64,000 bases of DNA from Paralvinella palmiformis (GCA_025642065.1 JAODUP010000015.1:282001-346000), one strand, 5' to 3'. Counted from the first letter of the stretch, positions 1-12,628 are shown. Numbers and translations: made by a program. The notes: a model not told the origin generated them from the letters alone.

Positions 1-420
1 GGCCACAGGGACATATATCAATTGTGCGTTCGGGACGCTCATGACAGTAGCGAGGAAGTGTTTAGCAAGGGCAATACAGTTCTCACCTTCAGCTTCGTTG
101 CAGTCTGCATTCGTCTTATCAAAGTTGAAAATGAGATTGTACTTCATGCTGTGTGTCTTCATCTCTGTCAGTTCCCTACTGAGCCGGGCAACAATAGTGT
201 CACTCCTCTCCAATCTTGGACATAACATTGACACGATCTTTTTCATGGAAGATACATCGTTTGAGAGTGTCAATTTTACTGTTTTCCACGAAAGTATCAA
301 ACTTGACATTAAGTGCCTCGCGGTTTTCCGATGTGGCTTTAGTGTCTCCTTTTATTGATGCTAGAGTCGTCATTAATTCGTCATCATGAGCAATTACCTT
401 TGTGGCACTACGACTGGTTC
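1..420 (-). pseudogene. LINE ORF1-like coding relic, frameshifted
   Basis: Read on the minus strand, about 385 down to 255 gives an open stretch with VIAHDDELMTTLASIKGD, and after a frame change near 255 a second open stretch runs to position 1 and off the window. The second part contains HSMKYNLIFNF followed by an acidic stretch and GENCIALAKHFLATVM. This resembles the core of L1-type ORF1 RNA-binding proteins (basic residue plus NLI, then an acidic gap and a helix). The family assignment is inferred from that pattern only. The frameshift shows that it is not functional. The plus-strand frames over the same bases look like shadows. It is not part of the LINE at 590-3270, because it lies beyond that element's 3' end. 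Confidence 0.4.
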
Positions 421-589
421 GACTTCTTTCAGTTCACATGTTGGGAAATATCCAAAAGACGATGTGAAATTACGATTATAGCTTAGATTTATACAGTAAC
501 AAATGAGTTACTTAGTATCTTAGTACAGGGGTTGGGCAAACTCATAGTCCGGGTACGATGCAAAGTTCATCAACAATGATCAGATGGAA

Positions 590-3270
590 AGGAAATTTAG
601 GAAGGATAAGCGTGTCTGAAAAGGTGAGTTTTCAAATGGTGATGGAAAGAAACTATGCTATTTGATGACTTAACATGTTCAGAGAGTGAATTCCAAAGAG
701 CAGGGACAGCAACTCAAAAAGCACGTCCCAGTATGAGTTTTAATCTTGGGAACAGACAATAAGTGAAAACCAGACGAAGGTTATACAGAAGTTCTCCAGA
801 AGAAAGAGTTTGATAGGCAATAGAGCAGAGTTTGAAAATGATGCGAGATTGAACAGGGAGACAATGAAGAGATTTCAGAATTGGGACAGAATAGGAAAAA
901 CGAGGAACACGTGTGACAACACTAGCAAAGCAATTATGGACACACTGAAGTTTAAAACAATCCTTAGATGCAATGTTATAAAGAAGAGAGTTGCAGTAAA
1001 CAAGCCTACTAGTAATGAGTGCTGTAGCAATGGTTTTGGCGACTGAAAGAGAAATATAGCGCCGAATACGGCGAAGGTCACGAATATGATAGAAGCAGGA
1101 GCGACATATCAGAGAAACATTTCTGAAATTAAAATCGCTATCAAATGTAACACCAAGATTACGTACAGTGTCTGATGCTGTGATGGTATGACTAAGGATG
1201 TTCGTAGGTAAGAAATGAGTAAGTTTGCTGCGTTGTCTGGATAAACCTATAATGATTAAATCTGTTTTGTTGGCGTTGAACCTAAGTTTATTGTTTGTCA
1301 TCCAGCCAGAGATATCACTGAGACAGTCACCAAGTTGTTTAAGAGAAAGATCAGTGTCTGCTGTAGATACAGATATGTATACATCTGCATATAAAGGATG
1401 GTCTAATTTATGGCTGTGAATAAGTGAGCTTAGTGCTGTGCAGAACACTGCAAAACAAAGGTACTGCCTTTGAAAAACATTTTCTTATTTTTTATTGATT
1501 GAAACCTATTTATTAAGAATGAGCTGCTCCAGGTAATTGCTATGCCTGATATGCCATATCAATCAGAGAGGCGATTTAGAATAACAGAATAATCAATGGT
1601 GTCAAAAGCTGCAGATAAATCTAAAAGTGTTAGTGCTGTGACCTTTCCTGTGTCTATGTTTAGTGCTATGTCGTTATAAACTGTTAGCAGAGAGGTTTCT
1701 GTAAAGTGAAATTGCTTGTAAGGAGACTGAAAAACATTAGACAGGTGATTACAGTTTAAGTGAATGGTCAAACGACAGGATATGGCTTTTTCTAATACTT
1801 TAGATATGAATGAAGGATTAGAAATAGGTCTATAACTGTTTAGGTCATTGACTGGTAAAGAATCGGGATTACATGGGCATGCTTAAAATGGGAAGGACAA
1901 ACTCCGGAGCAGAGTGATGAATTTATTATCTTAGTAATTGGAATAATTATTGTGTGAAGACAAGATTTTAGCAAAAATATAGGGATAGCATCAAGTCCAC
2001 AGGATTTATTAGGGGATGGTAAAATCAGCTTAGAAACTTCAGCAAGTGAGGCTGGTTTAAACACTGTGCAAGGATGATGATGTACAACTGGAAAATCAAT
2101 ATGTACATAGAAGCAGAAACTTGGAAAGAACCATAAATTTGGGTGATCTTATCTTTGAATGTTTGGAAAAAGAATTGTAGAGTGAATTAGTTGAATCATG
2201 AGCAGGCAGAGAAACAGAAGCCTTTCTACGGAGAGTCCTAGTTATACATTTCCAGAGTTGACTAGGATTGTCAGAGATGTTGGAGAACAAGTTCCTATAA
2301 AAGTCAGATTTAGATTTATTCATCGGTCTGTTGCACAAATGTCACTGTTTAGTATATCTAGACCTGTTAAGTTGTGTGCGTGATTTCCTACATATGCGTT
2401 CTAAATATCGGCGACGCACTTTGGCATTGATAATTCCAGGTGACACCCATGGTGCAGGTGGTTTAATATTTATGGATTTCGATCTGACAGGTGCGTGTTT
2501 GTCGAGTAAGGTTTTAAGTGTAGTGTGATATTGTTCACATCATTGTGATAAGTCAGCTTTAGGGATTGTGATAAGGTCAGATTAAATACAAGAATGTCAA
2601 TGTCATGAGTATAAAGAATATTACACTGGATTATGTTTAAATTGTATTTCTGCTATGACAGTGAAATAATCCGATTAACCATCTGTGGCAATTAGTGTGT
2701 GGATATAATCCGTTGTAGACTGGGTTATGAGAAGATCAAGCCAGTGAGCATGAATGCGTGTGGAGAAAGAAATGTGTTGTTTTAAGTCAAAACTTGCTCA
2801 TATATCACTAAATGTGGATGTAGCAGTAGACTCTGTATCCAAATGAAGGTTGAAATCGCCAAGGATGAAAAATTCAGGATAAGTAGTGACTAAGTATTCG
2901 AATAAATCATGAAAGTCAACAAGGAAGGGTGAAGTTATTCCAGGAGGGCGATAGAAACATAGGAAGTAACCAGTAAATTGACAGTTTGAAATTTCAATGC
3001 AGACAGCCTCGAAACTAAAATAGATCTGTACAGAATGGGACTTTACTTTAAATTTATTGGATACCAAAAAGCCAACACCATCTCCACATCCAGACTGACG
3101 TGGTTGGTGGTAAAAGGAATAGTCAGGAGGCAGATATCAGAAATACAAGAGGTTAAGTCATGAGGGCCAAGCCAAGTCTCAGTGAGGGCGAGAATATCCA
3201 ATTTCTTAGATATTACCAAGTCTGTGATACTGGCTGATTTATTATGGACGATCTAACGTTGTAACTGTTT
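590..3270 (-). mobile_element. Decayed non-LTR retrotransposon (CR1/L2/Rex1-like ORF2)
   Basis: Reading down the minus strand, fragments appear in the order expected for LINE ORF2. The endonuclease comes first: a LDILALTETWLGPHD-like stretch near 3190-3150, then YRPPG near 2940 and FILGDFNLHLD near 2840. The reverse transcriptase follows: KSCGLDAIPIFLLKSC near 1990, LLDLSAAFDTID near 1600, a degenerate YADD box near 1380 (YADVYISV), VRNLGVTFDSDFNF near 1170, TSRLVYCNSLLYNI near 1000, and an ALWNSL...LKTHLFRHAY-like tail near 690-600. The LDYCN-type and WNSLP-type C-terminal motifs are typical of the CR1/L2/Rex1 group. Many stops and frameshifts and a lost catalytic Asp make this an inactive fossil. 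Confidence 0.8.
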
Positions 3271-4085
3271 CGGAATTGATCACTTGGTACATGTTTGTAA
3301 CCTGTATTAAACGTGGGCGCGCACACACACGCACAGATGAGGACAAGCTACTGAATACACTTAACAATTAAAGTGAAATCAACTTTCATCGCTTTTAATC
3401 TGTTACTAGCTGGCTATCAGATAAATATTATGAGCTGAATCGTTTTAGGGAACTTTTCTGTATACTTTAAGCACACGCACAGTGTCAGTACTGAAGTTCA
3501 TTTTTTCATAGACTCCTTTATCAGGTGTAAATCACCAGTCTATATCCCTCCAATGGCGAACAGAAAAACAAAGTAACAAAAAATACATTAAATGGTACTT
3601 ACTTGACACCAATCAACCTGATACAATAATTAACATTCCTAACTGGGTTCATCACAGACCGACTCAAAAAGAGATCAGTGACTAGAAATGTTTTAATATT
3701 TCTTTAGCCATGGCAACATAGTTCAAGTAAATGTCAACTTTTGTTGAACTATTTATGCGATAATTTGATTGAATCGCATCATTCTTTTGTTATTTTATCA
3801 CCAAATGCACAAATAAACCACCCAGCAACACCACGTCGACTGGAACACGAGAGGACATTCAGTGATATGCTGAGTTTCAATAATGATACGAGAAAGAGTG
3901 TAGGAATGCCTACAACAGTTTTATATCGGCACTTAACGATGGGAAACTAAAGAAGTTGTAAACATTAATTAAAAGTAAATTATGTTAAAGTAGCAGTGTT
4001 TATCCCTCCTCCAGGAAGGTTTTGACTGATTAGTTCAATCTATTTACCTGGTGTATAGATCTATATAATCTGAAACAAGACAGAG
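3271..4085. other. Non-coding, no gene seen
   Basis: AT-rich sequence with a short AC-type run near 3318-3335. I see no convincing coding or repeat structure. Confidence 0.6.
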
Positions 4086-4127
4086 CTATTAGACTTCTGT
4101 AAGGCATTTGACACGGTATCCAACAAC
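4086..4127 (+). pseudogene. Tiny reverse-transcriptase relic
   Basis: The plus frame reads LLDFCKAFDTVSNN, which matches the conserved RT segment LLDFSKAFDTV. The flanks carry no further recognisable RT motif. Probably a fragment of an old LINE unrelated to the minus-strand LINE upstream. Confidence 0.45.
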
Positions 4128-4298
4128 GTGTATACCATCAAATTTCAGCGCCAAGCAGGCAGAGACACTATTTGTACATGTCACTGTCAGCGTCGGATGT
4201 CAATACGTCGATGATGTATACAGCTGTTAGACACAGGACACAGGATCTTGTTCCCGAAGTCTTTGGATAAGATATCGGCGCATATAAAGTCGGTCGGA

Positions 4299-4385
4299 AG
4301 TCTGAACATCGGGTTGTCATCTAAATAGGCTGTCAGAATGTCGGGCTGTCAGTTAAATAGGCTGTCAGAACGTCGGGCTGTCGGA
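4299..4385. repeat. Short diverged tandem repeat
   Basis: Two to three imperfect copies of a unit of about 36 bp containing GGGCTGTCAGTTAAATAGG and CTGTCAGAAYGTCGGGCTGT. No coding potential. Confidence 0.55.
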
Positions 4386-4910
4386 GGAATCGGTTCTCGG
4401 AAACCAGAACACATCTCTGCTTCTAACATAAACAGATCACACAATAAAGTTGAGGCTTTCTATCATCGAAAGATAGTTCCTTTGAGTCGAAATAGTTATG
4501 TTGTTTTGAATCGAACAATATACTTAATATGCATGCATTTACAAATACTGTCGATCAGTATATTTTGGCGACAGGAATAATTGGCGAATTCGTCATTTTG
4601 GACATATTGGCGACAAGAGAAGTAGATTTTTATATTGCTCTGTTGCATAGAATTGAATAAATGAGAATATTACACACGTTCAGTCCGTTTTTCAAAGTAA
4701 CAATTTCAGAGCGTCACATGAAATTCTGTACAACATGCTACTTTGATGACAGGAAAATTGACGATATCTTGTCACTCAGCCATTATGTTCGCGAAATTAA
4801 ACCGATCTACAGTGCCTAGTCCATGGATTATCATAATTTGAGTAGTAAAGTTTCAAATCGTTTTCCTATATTAAATGTTATATTTGGCAAGCTAGGGCCA
4901 GCGTTTGCTA

Positions 4911-5035
4911 GACGGTCCATTTAGCCTACCATGTCCACAAAAGTGGCCGTAAACACCAATCATCCTCATCCTCATCATCATCATCATCATCATCATCGTC
5001 GTCGTCGTCGTCGTCGTCGTCATCGTCGTCGTCAA
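4911..5035 (+). mobile_element. 3' fragment of tRNA-derived SINE with ATC/GTC tail
   Basis: Shares the 3' body seen in the fuller copies at 6921 and 38695 (GGYCCATTTAGCCTACC, then CACAAAAGTGGCCGTAA) and runs into a CAT/CGT trinucleotide tail. The 5' tRNA-like half is absent. Confidence 0.7.
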
Positions 5036-5160
5036 CATGACCAACACTTGCTAGAAACACTAAAATACCAACATCGAGTGGTTCAAATATAAAAACGTAC
5101 TATCTACACGAGCTCAAAAATTCACTATTTCTGTCGGAGGATAAACCATCAGATTGAGAT

Positions 5161-5779
5161 GAGACGCGGAGAGGTAGAGACACGGAGAGGTAGAGACACT
5201 GAGAGGTAGAGACACGGAGAGGTAGAGACACTGAGAGGTAGAGACACGGAGAGGTAGAGACACGGAGAGGTAGAGATACGGAGAGGTAGAGACACGGAGA
5301 GGTAGAGACACGGAGAGGTAGAGACACTGACAGGTAGAGACACGGAGAGGTAGAGACACGGAGAGGTAGAGACACGGAGAGGTAGAGACACGGAGAGGTA
5401 GAGATACGGAGAGGTAGAGACACTGAGAGGTAGAGACACGGAGAGGTAGAGACACTGACAGGTAGAGACACGGAGAGGTAGAGACACGGAGAGGTAGAGA
5501 TCACCTGAGAGGTAGAGACACGGAGAGGTAGAGACACGGAGAGGTAGAGACACGGAGAGGTAGAGACACTGAGAGGTAGAGACACGGAGAGGTAGAGACA
5601 CGGAGAGGTAGAGACACTGAGAGGTAGAGACACGGAGAGGTAGAGACACTGAGAGGTAGAGACACGGAGAGGTAGAGACACTGAGAGGTAGAGACACTGA
5701 GAGGTAGAGACACGGAGAGGTAGAGACACGGAGAGGTAGAGATACGGAGAGGTAGAGATACGGAGAGGTAGAGACACGC
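5161..5779. repeat. 16-bp minisatellite, about 38 copies
   Basis: Tandem array of GAGAGGTAGAGACACG with variants (ACACT, ATACG, GACAGG) and one irregular unit near 5495-5505. On the minus strand no frame contains a stop, so long Ser/Leu/Val/Tyr open frames appear. They have no start context, splice signals or non-repeat coding flank, and I do not call them genes. Confidence 0.95.
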
Positions 5780-5953
5780 ATCAACGACTGCATACTAAAC
5801 AGAACGTAGACGTCGGGTTTATAATTCTCATACATTCGTCGTGATGTTGTTTGGATGCGGACTGAACTCTGTACTGGCTATATCCGGAACGATTTTATTG
5901 TCCTTCTACTCGTTGCTGCTGTCATAGTCTTTGTTGTTGTTGTTGTTTTTCCC

Positions 5954-5984
<31 letters not shown>

Positions 5985-6460
5985 CTTGATTTTTTAATCA
6001 ACAGCGGTGTCTTCTCTTAATGCCAATGCTACCACGAACACCATAATAAATAACGCGATAATGGCCGTGTCTTTATTGCTTGCTAAACAATTAGGAAAAA
6101 TGAACCAGTTCCGGTCATAGGATCCGCTCACCAAACAGGATCCGCCTCGTTTCTCATCTCAGAGAGCAGAATCCTCTCAGCGAGCTAAAACTCCGCTCCA
6201 GCGAAGCCCACAGAGCTTTTACATTGTCAGAACAAATACAGACGAATCGAATGGCGCAAATGTCTACTTGGAGTAAATAATTAATAATGAATATTTGATA
6301 TAAAATCGTCGACACTGCAATAAATTATTGACAACAAAAAATCCAAGGTCAGTATATCTCAATTCTCTCATCACAGCCAGGAAGTCAACAGACTATTATT
6401 ATTACTATTTTGGAAAAAAATGTCTAGATTACAAGAGATAAATCGACTAAGTGATTTTAA

Positions 6461-6511
<51 letters not shown>

Positions 6512-6920
6512 TGGAAAATCTGTATAGCTTCCTATATAGTTTGTAAGAAAATTACTACAAACGACAATAAATAATTTCATGTACGTGTTGATAGGTCAAT
6601 ATATCAGTGTTTGATGGTAAAGTAGAATGTCTCGATAATGCAGTGTTTAGAGTCCTACATTACAAATTCCTACGTCACGGTTCAAATTCAAACGTCACAG
6701 TTCAAATCCCACTCTTCCCTGTGTTTGTGGGAAACTTGCCCACGGTGTCGGATTACGGTTTTACACACGCACGCGCACACACACGCACAGACGCACGCAC
6801 GCACGCATACATGCATGCACGCACACACACGCATTACAACGACAACAAAAACACACACACACACACACATGAACGAGCTTAAAAACGTTAACGTTAGCTT
6901 TATTTATTAAGGATAATCCC
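5780..6920. other. Non-coding with microsatellites
   Basis: Contains GTT/GCT runs near 5925-5990, a (TAA)n array at about 6463-6511, and AC-rich DNA at 6762-6868. At 6605-6760 there is a weak tRNA-like segment (GTTCAAATCCC) that could be a decayed SINE. No gene seen. Confidence 0.6.
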
Positions 6921-7125
6921 GAGGCGTCTTCGTGGTCTAGTTGGTTCGACCACAGAACACTACCACCTGAGTTCGAATCTCGGCGTGAGCATATCTGAAG
7001 GGTGTTTCATCTTTGACTTCGCTTCATTAACTTTGGAGGGAGGTCGATCGGCCCATTTAACCTACCATGTGCACAAAAGTGGCCGTAAGACATCAATCAT
7101 CATCATCATCATCATTATTAAGGCT
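6921..7125 (+). mobile_element. tRNA-derived SINE (family A), near full length
   Basis: The 5' tRNA-like head has an A-box-like CGTGGTCTAGTTGG and a B box GTTCGAATC. The unique body has the GTTTCATCTTTGACTTCG and GGCCCATTTAACCTACC segments, followed by AAAAGTGGCCGTAA and an (ATC)n tail. The same family occurs at 9530, 12015, 13103, 38695, 39243 and 60775. Confidence 0.85.
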
Positions 7126-8626
7126 AATCCCAAACAAATAGCACGATTCGCGAAAAGGTACGTCTATATCCAGACGAACACCTCCCTCCTAAAGATAAAC
7201 TCAAAATTTAAAGATCCTGAATGATAGATGTCAGTTATTTAAAATATCAACCTTCAATGGGCAAGCGGTTAAACATGACAGATTGTTTACGCCTGAAACG
7301 TTCGAAACCAAAATGTTGACGTAAAAGGGTTAATTTTCGCAGACCAGACTGGTACTGTTTTTTTTTAACTGTCAGCTTTATACAGGTGTCATCTTATTGA
7401 CAGAGTCGACAACATCCGTCGATGAATGAATCTACTTCATGAGCCAACGTAGCCATCAAAACGCTGCTACCACATATGACTATACGTGCACATACGAATA
7501 GGTGCACGCGTGCATGGGTCGGGCAAGCCATTATTTGCGCCCTTGAAGAACCCCCATTTAAAAAAAGTTTATCATTCCGCGGAAAAAAACACCGCATCAT
7601 CGAACCGTAAATGGCTTTGGCAATTTGCGTCATTATCTGGTCAGTTCCGTTGGGGAGATATTTCCAAGGCGTTTGTTTACCGTCGAAACGGAACTAATCA
7701 ATTGTCTGAAAATCCTGCTTTCTTCCAACGTATGTGCCAAGTCTGCATGTTTTATTGATCAAAACAGTGACGTCGTTCCATGCGGTTTACGTATGGAGAC
7801 CTTCAGTTAACAACACCCTCTACCACCGTCCCGCCCCTCCCCGTCCCCCCCCCACATCATTCACCCCCCCCCCTTCCAGTGGACAGCAGCTGAATTGAGC
7901 CTGAGGCCAATCCATATTGGGTTGTTTCTTTTGGTTACCTGGAGTGAGGATAACAGACGCACCTTGGGGTCTGGTTGTCACGGGAAACCCGTTACAGACT
8001 GGATCGTGGCGAATATAAAACGAGCTGATCATCACCCACCGGATCCAGTAGAAGAGAGAAAGTCATACAGCGAAAGAGAAAAAAGCAGCCAAGTTAGGAG
8101 CAACTAATTGTTGAGGTAAGAGCAACTGGGCGATAATTTGCGGGTAATATATTTCCGGCTCCAGAGGCGAGTCGAACGATCCAGAAAGCAATTGGGAAAA
8201 AATAACGGGGGGGGGTCATTTTATATCTCATTTCTATCTTTTTAATTCCAGTCGACGACCGAATGATCCGATCTTTTAATCGCACTTTTAACCGGAGAAT
8301 ATTACGATTTGTGTTTTATCATTGCCAAGTGGTATATTTATTTCAGAAAAAAAGACGCGTATCAATAGTTAATAACCTCCTGAAAATGTCACTTTAAATG
8401 TTATTATATTTATTTAATCAAGAAATCACTCAGCGATACTAATTTAGGACAGTTTGTAAAACAATTAAAGACTAACAACGGCATTCTTTCTGTAGCCGAC
8501 TCCAGTCCATTGAAAAAAGTTATTAATTTTTTGTATGCGTATTTTTCAAGTCACATTCACGCCGATGTATTTTGCCGCTCGTCATATCTAATGTACACGA
8601 AGCTTGAAATTAAGATTCTATATATG
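7126..8626. other. Non-coding, no gene seen
   Basis: Mixed-composition sequence with short C-rich runs near 7830-7880 and a G run near 8205. The open frames here are short, overlap on both strands and have no recognisable motif. Confidence 0.55.
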
Positions 8627-8882
8627 CGAATGCGTATGCGACATTGCGGTATTTAAGCCTTTTTTCGCCCCACCCCCCACTCCCACCTTCTGATTTATTG
8701 GGAAAGCCTGTCTGGGTCCCAAATTAAGGATTTCACTGTCCGATTCGCATTCGCACGAATCGCAACATGGAACAGTCCGTTTTGTCGCATTCCCAAATCG
8801 CAGACGCAGTCGCACGCATGGAGTGATCCTCGTACGTTTACATGTTTTCCAGTTTTTGTCGCATTCGCATACCGCATACATG
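8627..8882. repeat. CpG-rich element with inverted ends
   Basis: ATGCGAATGCGTATGCGACA at the left end and GTCGCATTCGCATACCGCAT at the right end are roughly inverted copies. TCGCATTC and ATTCGCA words recur between them, in otherwise AT-rich DNA. It may be a small hairpin-forming DNA element. No coding evidence. Confidence 0.4.
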
Positions 8883-9131
8883 GAATCTCGGCTTGAGTCT
8901 ATATCATGAAAGTTTCAAACAATATAGATTCGTTATACAAAAATTCTCTATAAAAGGACATATCAATCATAAAATGAACAAATTTTGAATTAACATTTTT
9001 TTAAACCCGAGGATGTGTACATCTTATCTTAGGAACATTAACAGAAATATTGTAAAGTGATATCTTGATGATCAATATGCCGCCACCATCTCAGGGGAAA
9101 AACATTCGGGTGTCGTGTCTTGCGCGTGTAT

Positions 9132-9185
9132 GTGTGTTGTGGTTTGCGCGCGCGTGCGTGTGTGTGCGTGTGTGCGTGTGTGTGC
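9132..9185. repeat. (GT)n-rich microsatellite
   Basis: GT repeat interspersed with GC dinucleotides. Confidence 0.8.
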
Positions 9186-9529
9186 ATTATGCTATTATCT
9201 TTATGGTTATATGTTAGAAAATGTCGGCGAAGGGAGACGTAAACGAACAAAGCTTCGATTGACAGTTGGTTGGTGATAATCCGACAGTTGACGAACTATG
9301 AAAGAGAAACTGTTAAAGGCAATATCACGAAAACGTCGGCCCACCTTCACGTTTGAGTTAATCCGACAAATGCCAACCAATCAAAAGTCGATATGTTTGA
9401 GGACGTTGTGCCGTCTATTGTCTACCTGTCTTCATCACGCCACCCAGCTTCATAATTAATCGTGCTGTTCGTATATTAAGACGGAAGAGGGAGATTTTTC
9501 CCTTTCAGTCTATTCATAATGTTCTTGAG

Positions 9530-9712
9530 TTACGGCCACCTTGGTGCATACGGTGGGCTCAATGGGCCAAGCAATTTCTAGGGGGTAATTGAAGGAAATG
9601 AAAGATGAAACGCACCTTAAAAATAGCTACCGCGGGGATTTTAACCCTGATCCGATTGGTTTGTGGCCTGAGCGCGCTACCAATTCGGCTACGGAGACAC
9701 CAAATTCCGGTG
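9530..9712 (-). mobile_element. tRNA-derived SINE (family A), minus orientation
   Basis: The reverse complement begins GGTGTCTCCGTAGCCGAATT and continues with GCGTTTCATCTTTC, GGCCCATTGAGCC and AAGGTGGCCGTAA, the same order as the copy at 6921. Diverged, with no clear microsatellite tail. Confidence 0.7.
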
Positions 9713-11909
9713 TAAAAGGACAGGTTATATATTGAGCATTTGGATGATAGGGCACACCCAGAAAAGGGAGATGCCGCTCACCTTGAAGAACAACGTTCGT
9801 CTAATGGCACTTGCCCGGAAAACAGGTAGTTAGCCGAGTGGATTAAAGGCAAAGGAACGAGGCGCAGCGGTCATTGAAGGGCACAGAGCCGATTGTTTGC
9901 TAAAGCCGGGAAAAATAAATGGATTTGCTCCCGTTGTTGGTTCTGGTTACCAAGACTACCGGGACGCCGCTCGATACATCAGCTACCCGACTCAGGGACT
10001 CGTAAATATCAGGCAACAAAAGCAAACTTCACTGAAAACAGCCGGTCGATGGAATATGGAAGTAATGGCCTCTCTTCGGCCTCGCCCTGACACGCGTCAT
10101 TGGTTACAGCCCAAATATTGATATCGTTGCCGTGGCGACAAGAAAACTTGTTTGCCATCGAATGGTAGGATTTTCCGGGAGCGTAATAAAAGCTGGATGC
10201 TCACGCCATCTTGGGATGGCGCAAATATAGATTTTGCGCGAATTCTGCGTACTTATTCCAATCAATCGATAGGCGGCGATCTTATGTGAAGTTCTCTTGT
10301 TCGAATGAAACCAGAAGTAATTGGAGCAGAGCATTAACAAGGACACATACATCACCTGAAGCGACGCCATTTCTACTTCAGGCTGTGTTAGATCGTCTTA
10401 AAAGTGCGACACGATGTTGCACTCAACACAGAATTATATACGAACCCATGTAAAATATCCGAAATGCATACATTCTCTGATAGGTATAGATAAGGGTGAT
10501 TTAAATCTCAACCTTTCTGAACTGATACAAAATCAAGCGAATAAGTAAACAAATACGCATGCGTTCACACAAGTGTACGCCGAGAAAACTATGCACGGAC
10601 AAGTAATTTATTTCAACGAAAAGTATGTTCATGAAACCTCCATTAATTCTCTATCAATAAGTGATCATTTCTTTTCTAATTTACCCCCACTGCTCCCAAG
10701 AGACGAGAACTAAATTTTCCTTTCGGTCGATCAGAGAGAACCGAAGCTGAAATTTGTCTTAAACATGAAATTAATCTAATACACCTTCCACACCTGTCAG
10801 CCAAAGGTAGTACACCATTCACCGAAGCACGAAGCTCATAACATGTGTGTTTCAATTCATTTTATGAAATGCGCATATTAAAGGTATTAAATTCCGCGTT
10901 TGAGCAACCGATTCAAAACCTAATTAAGAACATTTGCTTTTAGCTGTAATGAAATTAAAGGGTCCCGGCATTAATGATTTAAAACCCATTCAAATGGTGC
11001 GTGCCTAGATCTTGGCCTATATTAGAAGGGGAAAAAACGACTGACAATTTTGTTCACAATAATACAGAAATGTATATGTTGCAATTCATTCGTAATATCG
11101 ATAAGTGGTTATTTATGTTCATCGCTTAGCAGGTTTTTTAACTTTCATAGTCAATATATCATTCCCAGAAAACGAAGAATTATGGATATTTTAAAGCCAA
11201 TTTAAATTGCTTGCATCTTATAACCCAGCAAATATATATTGTCTTCAGTTAAGTGTTTGGTACAAATCGAAGAATTAATCTAAGAACACCCGATTGCCAA
11301 ATAAAAAACAGCAACAACTAATAAATCGTATCCTGACATAACATATCCTGATTCCCAATAGGCTTACCTGTCAAATCCTGCGAAACAGAGCATGAGTTAT
11401 ATATAACACCCAACATCTATAAATTATCAATAAAATCATATTCTTTAAACAATGTACCTCGACATAATAAAAAGTAGCTGATACAAAGTAGATACGACAG
11501 CCATTCATCAAATGTATTATAATTAAGCGTGAATACCGTCGTCAATGACGCCATTTCGTAAATGATAGCTAATTGATAACAACAAAAACGGCTATTCTTT
11601 TTGCATCACAAGACTTTGGCGACACCTTCCGTGTACAATCCACACTAAATGTGCGGAAATTCGACAAGTGACCCAGAAAAAATGTAATTAACCATAAATG
11701 ATTCAAAAATAGAATAAAATCAAAATTCAAAACACAAATAACAAACTTTATGTTATTTTCCTTCGTCGTCCGTAATATGTCGTTGTTGTTAATAAGTCCA
11801 TTAATGACAACAAGTAGATGGCAGCACCTGTATTAGAGAGGGTGATGTTAAACCTCAAGTGAGACGATATTAATTTAATGTCAACAGTTCATTTCTGAAA
11901 TTAGGAGAG
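9713..11909. other. Non-coding, no gene seen
   Basis: Low-GC intergenic DNA. A TTAGCCGAGTGGATTAAAGG segment near 9833 resembles a tRNA A box but has no matching B box or cloverleaf. Nothing else recognisable. Confidence 0.55.
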
Positions 11910-12005
11910 TGCTCCGATAATGCGATGGCTAGAACACTGAGCTGCAAGCCTCTAAGTAGGGGTTCAATCCTGTGACTGTTTAATGTTTCCCGAGTCAGTA
12001 CCCCC
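11910..12005 (+). mobile_element. Second SINE family (B), partial
   Basis: Starts like a tRNA head (AATGCGATGGCTAGAACAC), has a B-box-like GGGTTCAATCC, then TGTTTCCCGAGTC. It resembles the copy at 17646 more than family A. Truncated by the adjoining family A piece. Confidence 0.45.
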
Positions 12006-12014
12006 TGGGCTATA

Positions 12015-12140
12015 TGTCACAGGTGTGACTCCGTGGTCTAACTGATAGCGCGTTGGGCCACAAGTCACTACCACCTGATAGGAACCGAGATTAAACAAAT
12101 ATCTCACTATTTCACTTTGAAAATTTTGGGAAGGTCATTC
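12015..12140 (+). mobile_element. tRNA-derived SINE (family A), truncated
   Basis: GTGACTCCGTGGTCTAACTG followed by GGGCCACAAGTCACTACCACC matches the 5' half of the 6921 copy. The body is degraded after about 12100. Confidence 0.6.
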
Positions 12141-12628
12141 TGATGTCATATATACACATTTTATTGTGCTAATTATAATGCCATCTATTGTGTAATAATA
12201 ACTCGCCTAAACGGCAATAAATAAACTAAAAATATAAGCTGTATCCACTCAGCCTGATGAATACTCCAAAATATCATAGTGTCACTGAAATGTTTATTTA
12301 TTGAAACAGAAAACAATTTGGCGAAATGGTGAAAAAAAGAAAATTTATGGCTTTATTCTCAATGAATTATAACAACAGTATTTATTGTACGGCGCATTGT
12401 GTCACAGTATTCTGAATTATGGCGTAGTTGTAGAAATATGTTACGGACATAAATTATCATTTTATTATGCTCTAACAGGTATAACTAGGTTGATGTTGTG
12501 ATAGATGTGTCATCGATCCTTCGCGGAAGAGTAATCATCGTAATTCTGCTCGTTTCAGATAAACGAGAAAACAACACAACAGACTTACTTCATTACACAC
12601 AATAGTATCTAGTTAACAGCGGATAACG

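Noticed and set aside
5100..5835. Long minus-strand open frames (225 and 228 residues) over the minisatellite
   Set aside because: They are generated wholly by the stop-free 16-bp repeat, with no coding flank, motif or splice structure.
7394..8285. Cluster of 60-90 residue frames on both strands
   Set aside because: Mutually overlapping, no motifs, no splice or paralogue support.
9830..9910. tRNA-Ser/Leu-like A box (GCCGAGTGG)
   Set aside because: No matching B box or acceptor stem could be found.
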